Positions 6,754 through 13,858 of a stretch of 14,348 bases of DNA are shown here, one piece after another (the first letter of the stretch is position 1; each line of letters begins with the position of its first letter). The notes beneath the pieces are model-generated. The model searched no databases. It was not told where the DNA came from and saw only the letters and a list, made by a program, of their open reading frames with translations. The stretch comes from Alphaproteobacteria bacterium (lineage in GTDB: Bacteria > Pseudomonadota > Alphaproteobacteria > Rickettsiales > UBA1997), in NCBI GenBank assembly GCA_016869775.1, contig VGDJ01000018.1, positions 1 to 14,348 of the forward strand, read 5' to 3'. The translations under genes were made by a program, and so were the position numbers.

Positions 6754-7542
6754 TTAAAGTAAATTATTTTTAGTAGGAAATTTTTTATTTTTTACATCGC
6801 GACAAAAACTTTCAACGGCAAGATCAATTTTTTGCGCAAGATTTTCGTAATGAGTAACAAATTTTGGCTTAAATTCTTGATTAAGACCAAGCAAATCATC
6901 AATTACCAAGACTTGACCATCACAAGCTGGCGAGGCTCCTATTCCAATGGTTGGAATTGATAAATTGTTGGTAATATTTTCAGCAACAAGGGCGGGAACG
7001 GCTTCAATTACAATACTAAAAACCCCACATTTTTCTAACTCAAGAGCTGTTGACAAAATTTGTTGAGCTGAATCTTGATCGCGTCCTTGATAACGATAGC
7101 CACCAATTTCTTTGACGCGCTGAGGCAATAGTCCGACATGTCCCATCAGATTTATATTGTTATCCACTAAAAATTTGGCAGTTGGAATGAGTTCGGGTGT
7201 AGTTTCGATTTTGATAGCGTCACATCCAGTTAGATCAACAACCTTCTGAGCGTTTTCAAGTGCTTTTTGTGGCGAGTTTTCGTAGGTATTGATGGGCAAA
7301 TCAACTACCACTAGGGCATTACGACAAGCTTTTTTAACAGCTTTACCGTGATTTATCATCATCTCAAGAGTTGTTGAGGTGGTATCAGGGTTGCCATAAA
7401 TTGTCATCCCAAGTGAATCACCAACTAAAATTATATCGCAATGCTTATCAAGGATCTTGGCGATTGGATATGTATAAGCGGTTAGGCAAATAATTTTTTC
7501 AGAATTTTTGCGGTTTTTGATTTTATCAATTATAGAAATCAT
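6754..7542 (-). CDS. panB: 3-methyl-2-oxobutanoate hydroxymethyltransferase (ketopantoate hydroxymethyltransferase)
   Basis: First committed enzyme of pantothenate/CoA synthesis: it transfers a hydroxymethyl group from methylene-tetrahydrofolate to alpha-ketoisovalerate, giving ketopantoate. At 262 residues it has the usual length. Metal and substrate residues are in place: GDSLGM at 41-46 (Asp42), DLP with Asp81, KIE at 111-113, HVGLLPQ at 135-141 and the proposed general base Glu180 in VIEAVP. GIGASPACDGQ closes the barrel. It is the last gene of the murG cluster, starting 2 nt after the AsmA-family stop. panC, panD and panE are not in this window, so the pathway may be partial or scattered. 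The start ATG follows the upstream stop directly and matches the family N-terminus. Confidence 0.97.
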   Translation of the reverse strand: MISIIDKIKNRKNSEKIICLTAYTYPIAKILDKHCDIILVGDSLGMTIYGNPDTTSTTLEMMINHGKAVKKACRNALVVVDLPINTYENSPQKALENAQKVVDLTGCDAIKIETTPELIPTAKFLVDNNINLMGHVGLLPQRVKEIGGYRYQGRDQDSAQQILSTALELEKCGVFSIVIEAVPALVAENITNNLSIPTIGIGASPACDGQVLVIDDLLGLNQEFKPKFVTHYENLAQKIDLAVESFCRDVKNKKFPTKNNLL

Positions 7543-7544
7543 GA

Positions 7545-10500
7545 TTAGAAAGAGGGTTGAACAACATTATTATCGATGAATTGTGCTTTTTCTGGGTCGG
7601 TGTTGATATTTGAAATTTCAGGATTTGAAATTATTTCAGTTGGGTTTTGAGTGTTATTTAATGAAGATTGCTTGCTATCATTATTTGGGCTAATAGTTTG
7701 ATTTTCGATGTTTGATGGCATGTTCAAATTATTAGATTTCAATTCTTTAGATTCTAAATCGAGATTATTTTGATTAATTTCGATGTTTGTTATTTCGTTG
7801 TTTTTTGTGTCTTTAGCCGACGGTTTTTCTGGATTGTTGTCGATGATAATATTGCTGTTTTGATTATCTTGTGAATCTATTTCTTTTTTTTGCGGAGTTT
7901 TGATTTTATTTAAAATTCTATTTTCTTTAGCAAGTTTTTTTTGTTCGGCTTTGCCTTTTAAAATTGTACTCAATTCTTGATTATTAATGCGCTCTAAACC
8001 GAGATATTGCCTAACTTGATTTAAGTTTGAAACTTGTGCAACATCATCAAAAAAACCTACAACATTGGTGGCAATATTAATGGGAATTTGTTTTTGAGGA
8101 GTGCCCGAAATAAATATGGTATTAAGTGTTCCATTGATACTTTCGTCTTTAAGAAAAATCATGCCTGAAAACACCGAATTAATTGCTGGAGCTTTGAAAG
8201 ATATGGAAAAATTGCTATTTTTATCGCCTTTAAAATTTATATAACCTTTGCCTTCAAGAAATTGAGTTGAGGATTCCTTTTTTTCTAAGATTTTTTCTGG
8301 TTCGGTGAGTTCCAAGGCATAATTTTTAACGGCAAACATTTTTTTAACTAAATCAGTTAAGCCATAGCCTTCAACTCTTGGAGATGAAATGGCTAATGAA
8401 ATTTCAGAATTTAAATTGGTGGAAAATTCTTTGGCTGATTTAGCGATACTAACTATGTTGCCTGATATATTTGCCAATCCGCCAATGGCATTAACATTAT
8501 AAAAATCATTTAATATTTTGTTAACATTGCATGTTTTACAAGAGAATGTGCCATTGATAATTTTGTTGTATTTTATATCGTTTAGACCTTTGAATTCAAA
8601 CGATCCATCATATATTTTCATTGAAGTTTTGGTTTGTCCAAAAACACTATTTTTGAAAGAATTCTTATATTCAAAATCAGTAATCATTTTATCGTCAATT
8701 TGAATTTGTTTGGCACTTAAATCAATCTCTCCCGAGAATCCTTGAAGAGAGGGTAATTCAAAAAATTTATCAAAAATTGTCCGATTTTTGTTGGTAATCA
8801 TGTCGGTTATTTCATCGCGGAACGGAAAATTAAGCTTTTCAGCTTTAAGTGAAAAATTGGCGAGCTGGTTTTTATCGCTAATATCAAAATTAAATTCTAA
8901 ATCAAAAATATTTTTATCTGATGCGAAGTGAGTTTTTGGGAACTTTATGAAACCTTGGCCCATTTCAAGTGCGAGAATTTGATCTTTAAATTCTTGATTA
9001 GCGTATATTAGTTTATCAAATTTTAATTTGAGGTTGTAATCGGAAAAAACCTCATTTAGCCACAATAATTTATCAAATAAAATTCCTTCACGCAGATAAA
9101 TATTGTTTTTAGAAAATAAAATATATTTATCGATATCGAACTCAGAAGCCTTGATATTTGTCGATATAGAGCGTTTTTTTTCAAAATCTTTAATTAACAA
9201 ATCTCCGTAAAATTCGGTTTTTTTATCATCCAAATTTATATAAAAATTGTTAAGAGAAATCGTACTCTGATCGGCTTCAATATCGGAGTATAGATTGTAT
9301 TTTTTTAGATTGTCGATTTTGATATTTTCGGGCCTAATTTTAAGCCACTTGAAGACTTCGCTCAGCGATTCTCCGCTTCCATCGAGATAACCTGTAAATT
9401 TTGTGTTGCCATTGGTTTCATCGACGATGCCATTGATTCTAAAATCTGAATTGCCAGCAAGTTTAAAAGATAAAGGTGAAACCATAAGTTTGCCCTGATT
9501 GGCGATGTTAGCATAAAGTTTTACATCTTCGATTTTACCCTCGTATAACGTGGCTTTTTTAATATCAATTTCAATGTTTATGTCGTAATCTCGAGCTTCA
9601 AGAATAAGGTCAGAAACTGAGCGTTTTTTAACTTTTATTACCGAAGATTTGAAGGTGATTTTTTGTTCAGCATTTCCAGAAATATGAGCTTCTGATTTAT
9701 TTTTATCAGATTTTTCGTTAGTTAAGTTTTTAGAATTTTCATTATTTTCGGCTTCACTTTTGGCATTTTCGATTATTTCTTGAGGTTTATTGAGTTCAGC
9801 AAGTTTTTTAGCTGGATTGTCAGTGGACCAAAGATTATCAATATCAAGGTCATCGAGAGTAAATTTTATATCCGAAGTCAAAATTTGATTTGAACCAACG
9901 CTTATAAATATGTCGCCTATGCCATTTATAACATCAGAATTTATCAGCATTCTTTTGAATTCGAGATTTTTCCCATCATTAGAGAGTAAAGAGCTTAATT
10001 TGATGTTTTTGCTATTAAATTTTAATTTGTTGGCGACTAAATCAGTTGACGAAACGAGAGATTTATAAAAACTTTTTAATTCAGTGACCTCGGCTTCCAT
10101 AGTTCCATTAAATCTAGTTTTTAATAGTCCATTATTATTATTTTCAAGAAAATTTCCTTTGATTTGAAGATTTAAAATTGGCGAATTAAGTGAAAAAAAA
10201 GAATCGGGTTGTTTCTCGATAGAATTAAATTTGGCGTTAATTTTAAACTCATTATCAATGTTTTGACTAACGAAGCTTCCATAACCATTTATAGAATCTT
10301 TGTCGTATAAAATAGTTGAATAAACATCGGTAAATTCTTTTGAAACCCCCGTTTCGTTGAAAAAAGTAATTATGCTATCATTAAGTTGAATGCTGGGGGG
10401 TGAAGAAATAAATATGGCCGTGCTTTCTAGGTCGGCAACCGAAAAGATTTTTGAACTTAAGCCACTTTCAACAACGTTTTTACTGTTTTCGTTTGATTGA

Positions 10501-10997
10501 GGAAATTTTTTTAGATAGGTATTAAACAGACTATTGTCGATCTTTTTCAAGACTTCGGGTTGGGCTATTTCAATAACACAATCATCAGCAATTATTTTTT
10601 TGATCAACTGGCGATTGTTAAATTTGAGTACTGGGAAGATTATTTTTAAATTTTTTATGTAGATGTTATAAAAATTATCAGTTTCATTGCGTTTGTTGGG
10701 CAGGGCATAGTTTTCAATAAAAACATTTGAGGCAGTAATTGTTGGAACCGGTAATAAACTTACAGTTAAATCACCCTTGATTGAAATTGTTGATTGGGTG
10801 AGTTTGCTGAGTCTTTGAGTAATGTCGAATTTGAGCCTATTATTGTCTAAGAAGCTCGGAAAAACCCATGCAAAAGCGAATAAGCATGAAAATATAATAA
10901 TTGCAATTCTGAAGCCTTCGGATTTAAAAATTTTTACTAATTTTTCACGAGGCTTTTTGGCAAAATCAATAATATTTTCTAGCCGAATTTTAAGCAT
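7545..10997 (-). CDS. AsmA-family inner-membrane-anchored periplasmic protein
   Basis: A 1150-residue protein of the AsmA/TamB-like superfamily, whose members are anchored in the inner membrane and implicated in phospholipid transport to, and homeostasis of, the outer membrane. A basic N-terminus (KKPREKLVKIFKSEGFR) precedes one membrane helix at about 29-48, giving N-in topology with the rest in the periplasm. The AsmA N-terminal pattern follows (ITQRLSKLTQSTISIKGDL, then PVPTITASNVFIEN at 83-96). A long beta-repeat body comes next, interrupted by a charged low-complexity insert (about 405-440). An AsmA C-terminal-like segment lies at about 910-1000 (FLEGKGYINFKGD, GTLNTIFISGTPQ). The last 145 or so residues are an Asn/Ser/Gln-rich, probably disordered tail. 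It is longer than E. coli AsmA (about 617 residues). The ATG abuts the rodZ-like stop codon (TAAATG), which implies coupling. Family assignment is fairly secure; the exact subfamily is not. Confidence 0.82.
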   Translation of the reverse strand: MLKIRLENIIDFAKKPREKLVKIFKSEGFRIAIIIFSCLFAFAWVFPSFLDNNRLKFDITQRLSKLTQSTISIKGDLTVSLLPVPTITASNVFIENYALPNKRNETDNFYNIYIKNLKIIFPVLKFNNRQLIKKIIADDCVIEIAQPEVLKKIDNSLFNTYLKKFPQSNENSKNVVESGLSSKIFSVADLESTAIFISSPPSIQLNDSIITFFNETGVSKEFTDVYSTILYDKDSINGYGSFVSQNIDNEFKINAKFNSIEKQPDSFFSLNSPILNLQIKGNFLENNNNGLLKTRFNGTMEAEVTELKSFYKSLVSSTDLVANKLKFNSKNIKLSSLLSNDGKNLEFKRMLINSDVINGIGDIFISVGSNQILTSDIKFTLDDLDIDNLWSTDNPAKKLAELNKPQEIIENAKSEAENNENSKNLTNEKSDKNKSEAHISGNAEQKITFKSSVIKVKKRSVSDLILEARDYDINIEIDIKKATLYEGKIEDVKLYANIANQGKLMVSPLSFKLAGNSDFRINGIVDETNGNTKFTGYLDGSGESLSEVFKWLKIRPENIKIDNLKKYNLYSDIEADQSTISLNNFYINLDDKKTEFYGDLLIKDFEKKRSISTNIKASEFDIDKYILFSKNNIYLREGILFDKLLWLNEVFSDYNLKLKFDKLIYANQEFKDQILALEMGQGFIKFPKTHFASDKNIFDLEFNFDISDKNQLANFSLKAEKLNFPFRDEITDMITNKNRTIFDKFFELPSLQGFSGEIDLSAKQIQIDDKMITDFEYKNSFKNSVFGQTKTSMKIYDGSFEFKGLNDIKYNKIINGTFSCKTCNVNKILNDFYNVNAIGGLANISGNIVSIAKSAKEFSTNLNSEISLAISSPRVEGYGLTDLVKKMFAVKNYALELTEPEKILEKKESSTQFLEGKGYINFKGDKNSNFSISFKAPAINSVFSGMIFLKDESINGTLNTIFISGTPQKQIPINIATNVVGFFDDVAQVSNLNQVRQYLGLERINNQELSTILKGKAEQKKLAKENRILNKIKTPQKKEIDSQDNQNSNIIIDNNPEKPSAKDTKNNEITNIEINQNNLDLESKELKSNNLNMPSNIENQTISPNNDSKQSSLNNTQNPTEIISNPEISNINTDPEKAQFIDNNVVQPSF

Positions 10998-11522
10998 TTA
11001 GTTATTTATTTTTTGGATATCAGAAATGATCCTATCGGTATTAATTAGGGCGACATTATTTTCAAGTGAAGAAAAAATTATCAAAAAAATAAATAATAAT
11101 ATTGCCGAAATAATTAAGCTATTAAAAACCAAGTCCTTGCTGGGAGATAACTCGTTATCGTCGCCGATGTTTAAGAGGGTGTGCTTTTTTATTTCGATGT
11201 TAGATCTTAGTTGTAATTCTTGTATTTTATTTTCAATTAATTCGATTTCAATTTTCAAGTATTTGGCATACGACTTTATAAGACCAGCAACATAAATATT
11301 TCGGGCAATTTTTTCGATGTCATTGTTTTCCAAAGATTTTATATCTTTCTCTTTAACATTAAGATAATAGGCGATGTTTTTTATATCCAGACCAAGCTTT
11401 TCGCGATGAAATTTTAACAAATCTCCTATAGAAAAATTTTCTAAAAAAGCGCTTGGCAATTGCGAATTATCGTTAAGAGTATTTTGATTATTTTGTGAAG
11501 TTTCAGATTTTTTTTCGGTCAT
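10998..11522 (-). CDS. rodZ: RodZ-like helix-turn-helix membrane protein, short form without the periplasmic domain
   Basis: RodZ links MreB filaments to the wall elongation machinery. This 174-residue protein has the RodZ-type cytoplasmic HTH_25 domain at about 31-95, including IGDLLKFHREKLGLDIKNIA and the diagnostic YVAGLIKSYAKYLKIE (FVRGYIRSYARLVHI in E. coli RodZ). A charged linker follows, then one membrane helix at about 132-151 (VFNSLIISAILLFIFLIIF). Only about 22 residues remain beyond the membrane. The usual periplasmic beta domain (DUF4115) is absent. There is no sign of a frameshift: the stop is followed at once by the next gene's ATG. The start ATG overlaps the murG stop by one base (TAATG). 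The murG neighbour supports a cell-shape role. It could alternatively be a membrane-bound regulator with the same fold. Confidence 0.8.
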   Translation of the reverse strand: MTEKKSETSQNNQNTLNDNSQLPSAFLENFSIGDLLKFHREKLGLDIKNIAYYLNVKEKDIKSLENNDIEKIARNIYVAGLIKSYAKYLKIEIELIENKIQELQLRSNIEIKKHTLLNIGDDNELSPSKDLVFNSLIISAILLFIFLIIFSSLENNVALINTDRIISDIQKINN

Positions 11523-12688
11523 TAAATTTGGTTAATCAGTTTTGATAAATTTTCTGTTGCATCAACAATAGCAAGCTTTCTAGCATTTGATGACATGGTT
11601 GATAAAATATCTTTTTGCAAGAAAAGTCGATTTAAAATTTCGTTTATATTTTGAATGTTAAATTCTTCTTCTTTTACAACGATTGCGGCTCCTTCTTTTG
11701 ATAAAAAATCAGCATTTTTTTGTTGATGATTGTCGGCAGATTTGGCAAATGGAATAAGAATCATAGGTTTTCCGGCGCAACAAAATTCAAAAATAGAAGA
11801 TGCTCCGGCGCGAGCGATTACTAGGTTACAACTATCAATCATATGAGCCATATCTTCGAAAAAACTGTCGACAACAATATTGATATTAAAAGCTCGATAT
11901 TGTTCAAAGGTTGATTCTACAAGCTCGCTTCGGCATTGTTGAAAAATTTGAATATGTTCTTTTATCTCTTCAGAAAAATTAAAAAAGGCTTTAGGTAAAA
12001 CTTCGCTAAATATTTTAGCACCTCCTGATCCGCCAATTACAAGGATTTTAAAGAATTTCTGAGAATTATTTTCTGGATAAAAATCTGAATTTAGCAAAAC
12101 ATCATAGCCTAATTTATTTGAATTATTTTCGTTTGATTCGGAATCAAGATTTGGGATTAAATACGGCTTGTTGAAGAGTTTGAGTATTTCGTCGCGAATT
12201 GGATTTCCAGTGTGAATAGTCTTGTTTAAATATTTTTGTTCGATGCCGTCAGTATTTTCAAAGGAGAGGGCAATTTTGGTGGCGTATTTTGCAAATAATC
12301 GGTTGACCTTTCCAAGATGAGAATTTTGTTCGTGAAGAATAATTTTGCGACGAGTTATAACGGCTCCTAACAACATCGGAAATGTTGCATAGCCCCCGAA
12401 AGAATACAAAAAATCGGGGCGAATTTTTAGCAAAAAATAAAGTGATTTTAAGAGAGCTAATTTGGTGTTTATAATAAATTTAATAAATTCTAACGGAGAT
12501 TTTTTGAATTTTTGCGCCCTAAGAGTGTGAACCTCAAATTGATCATGAGGTTTTATAAAATTGTTGATTTTATTATCACCAAAAAAATATATTTTGTGAT
12601 TTTGTTGGACTAAATGTTTGGCAAGGCAATATGCTGGAATGATGTGGCCACCAGTTCCACCACTAACTATAAAAATTTTTTTTGACAT
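11522..12688 (-). CDS. murG: UDP-N-acetylglucosamine--undecaprenyl-pyrophosphoryl-MurNAc-pentapeptide GlcNAc transferase MurG
   Basis: Peripheral inner-membrane GT-B glycosyltransferase that adds GlcNAc to lipid I, making lipid II for peptidoglycan. Key motifs: GGTGGH at 10-15, the HEQN motif at 119-122, GGSGGA at 219-224 (second G-loop), RAGASS at 293-298 with Glu301 for the UDP ribose, and the QQKNA region at 322-326 for GlcNAc. At 388 residues it is longer than E. coli MurG (355). The surplus is a Ser/Asn-rich insert of about 40 residues (172-212) in the linker between the two Rossmann domains. First gene of the murG/rodZ-like/AsmA/panB cluster, divergent from argF across a 99-base gap. 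A perfect TATAAT (minus strand, 12698-12703) lies 9 bases before its ATG but has no good -35 partner. Confidence 0.97.
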   Translation of the reverse strand: MSKKIFIVSGGTGGHIIPAYCLAKHLVQQNHKIYFFGDNKINNFIKPHDQFEVHTLRAQKFKKSPLEFIKFIINTKLALLKSLYFLLKIRPDFLYSFGGYATFPMLLGAVITRRKIILHEQNSHLGKVNRLFAKYATKIALSFENTDGIEQKYLNKTIHTGNPIRDEILKLFNKPYLIPNLDSESNENNSNKLGYDVLLNSDFYPENNSQKFFKILVIGGSGGAKIFSEVLPKAFFNFSEEIKEHIQIFQQCRSELVESTFEQYRAFNINIVVDSFFEDMAHMIDSCNLVIARAGASSIFEFCCAGKPMILIPFAKSADNHQQKNADFLSKEGAAIVVKEEEFNIQNINEILNRLFLQKDILSTMSSNARKLAIVDATENLSKLINQI

Positions 12689-12787
12689 TTATTATTTATT
12701 ATATTGAATTTCTTGACAATATCTGAGTTGATATCTAATTAGATTTTTAAATCTTTTATAAAAATTTCCAAATGTTTTTTAATTAAT
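12689..12787. promoter_or_regulatory. Divergent murG/argF control region with palindromes
   Basis: On the + strand a perfect TTGACA (12713-12718) faces argF, but no good -10 box sits 16-18 bases on. On the - strand a perfect TATAAT lies at 12698-12703 facing murG. Downstream of the TTGACA is a perfect 12-bp palindrome ATCTAATTAGAT (12733-12744). It overlaps AGATTT-TT-AAATCT (12741-12754) and is flanked by ATATC/GATAT (12719-12723 with 12730-12734). The palindromes are plausible regulator sites. They do not resemble the E. coli ArgR box. Confidence 0.4.
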
Positions 12788-13732
12788 ATGAAAAAAAATA
12801 TCAAAAGCCTCCGCCATTTTATTGATCTAAATCAAATCAAAGATTCAGAACTAAAAGAAATTATAAAGCTCGCAAAAAAGCTCAAATCCGAACAAAAATC
12901 TCCAAGCCATTCTAAAATATTAACTCATAAAAATTTGATGATGATTTTTGAAAAAACTTCGACTCGAACCAGAACTTCGTTCGAAGTTGCAATCAATCAG
13001 CTCGGTGGAAGTGCGGTAGTCATGAATAAAAATGATATGCAACTCGGAAAGGGTGAAACCATAGCTGATACCGCCAAAGTTTTATCGCGTTATGTTGATT
13101 TTGTTATGATCAGAGCCAACTCTCATGACTCAATTATTGAATTAGCAAAAAATTCACAAGTTCCGGTGATTAACGGTTTGTCGGATTATTCTCATCCTTG
13201 TCAAGTTTTGGCTAGCATTATGGCTATCGAGGAGTGTTTGGGAAAAATTGCCGGCAAAAAATTAGCGTGGTGCGGTGATCAAAATAATGTTCTAAATTCT
13301 TATATTCATGCTTCAAAAGCTTTTAATTATGAACTATCAATTGCCTCTCCTCAAGAGATTGATTTTAGTGCAAATGAAATTAACAAAGCGCGCAAAAAGG
13401 GCGCCGAAATTTCACTTCATCATATTGCAAAAAATGCCGTTAAAGATGCTGATGTTGTAATCACTGACACTTGGTTTTCAATGGGAGATGAATCTGAAAA
13501 TAATGACGCCTTAAGACAAAAAAAGATTAACCTTTTATCGCCATTTCAAGTTAATGAAAAATTAATGAAATCTGCCAAGAAAAGCGCAATCTTTACACAT
13601 TGTTTGCCAGTTTATCGAGGTAATGAAGTGGTTGAAGAAATTGTCGATTCAAATAAATCTATTGTCTTCGATGAAGCTGAAAATCGTCTTCACGTTCAAA
13701 AAGCTATTTTGATTTGGGTTGCGCAGCAATAA
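12788..13732 (+). CDS. argF: Ornithine carbamoyltransferase
   Basis: Catalyses carbamoyl phosphate + ornithine to citrulline + phosphate in the cytoplasm, in arginine synthesis or, run backwards, in arginine deiminase catabolism. At 314 residues it is complete. Carbamoyl-phosphate motifs: STRTR at 58-62 within EKTSTRTRTSFE, and HPCQ at 136-139. Ornithine-side residues: NNVLNS (166-171), DTWFSMG (227-233) and HCLPVYRGNE (271-280). After HPCQ, the common LADxxT continuation reads LASIMA, replacing an Asp often conserved in the family. All better-known catalytic residues remain. No other arginine-pathway gene is in the window. HCLPVYRGNE is more like anabolic alphaproteobacterial enzymes than like ArcB, but direction cannot be settled from sequence. 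The start ATG has no Shine-Dalgarno. Confidence 0.96.
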   Translation: MKKNIKSLRHFIDLNQIKDSELKEIIKLAKKLKSEQKSPSHSKILTHKNLMMIFEKTSTRTRTSFEVAINQLGGSAVVMNKNDMQLGKGETIADTAKVLSRYVDFVMIRANSHDSIIELAKNSQVPVINGLSDYSHPCQVLASIMAIEECLGKIAGKKLAWCGDQNNVLNSYIHASKAFNYELSIASPQEIDFSANEINKARKKGAEISLHHIAKNAVKDADVVITDTWFSMGDESENNDALRQKKINLLSPFQVNEKLMKSAKKSAIFTHCLPVYRGNEVVEEIVDSNKSIVFDEAENRLHVQKAILIWVAQQ

Positions 13733-13762
13733 TTAATATTAATTTATTAGTTATCTCAAAAA

Positions 13763-13815
13763 AATTGATAATTTAATATTTTAAAGTTTGATGTTAAATT
13801 TTAGTTTTATCAATT
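13763..13815. repeat. Nested inverted repeat between argF and the quinone oxidoreductase gene
   Basis: AATTGATAA (13763-13771) and TTATCAATT (13807-13815) are perfect 9-bp arms, 35 bases apart. Inside them, AATTTAA (13770-13776) and TTAAATT (13794-13800) make a second set. As RNA this could fold into a bulged hairpin. As DNA it could be paired operator half-sites. It sits in the 126-base argF/qor gap, 43 bases before the next ATG. No T-run follows, so it is a poor terminator candidate. Confidence 0.35.
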
Positions 13816-13858
13816 AGCAAAATTATTAATTAACAATTCAAATTTAATTCTTTTAAAA

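Noticed and set aside
11880..11950. Peptide CRSELVESTFEQYRA in MurG and its DNA, which resemble the palindromic REP-type repeats that often encode RSELVE-like peptides
   Set aside because: Aligned from memory with Rickettsia and E. coli MurG, this segment shows no extra residues, and no inverted copy lies next to it. It is ordinary MurG sequence.
12713..12741. Complete sigma70 promoter for argF starting at TTGACA
   Set aside because: The -35 box is perfect, but the hexamer 17 bases on (TAATTA) matches only two positions of TATAAT, so only a control region is reported.
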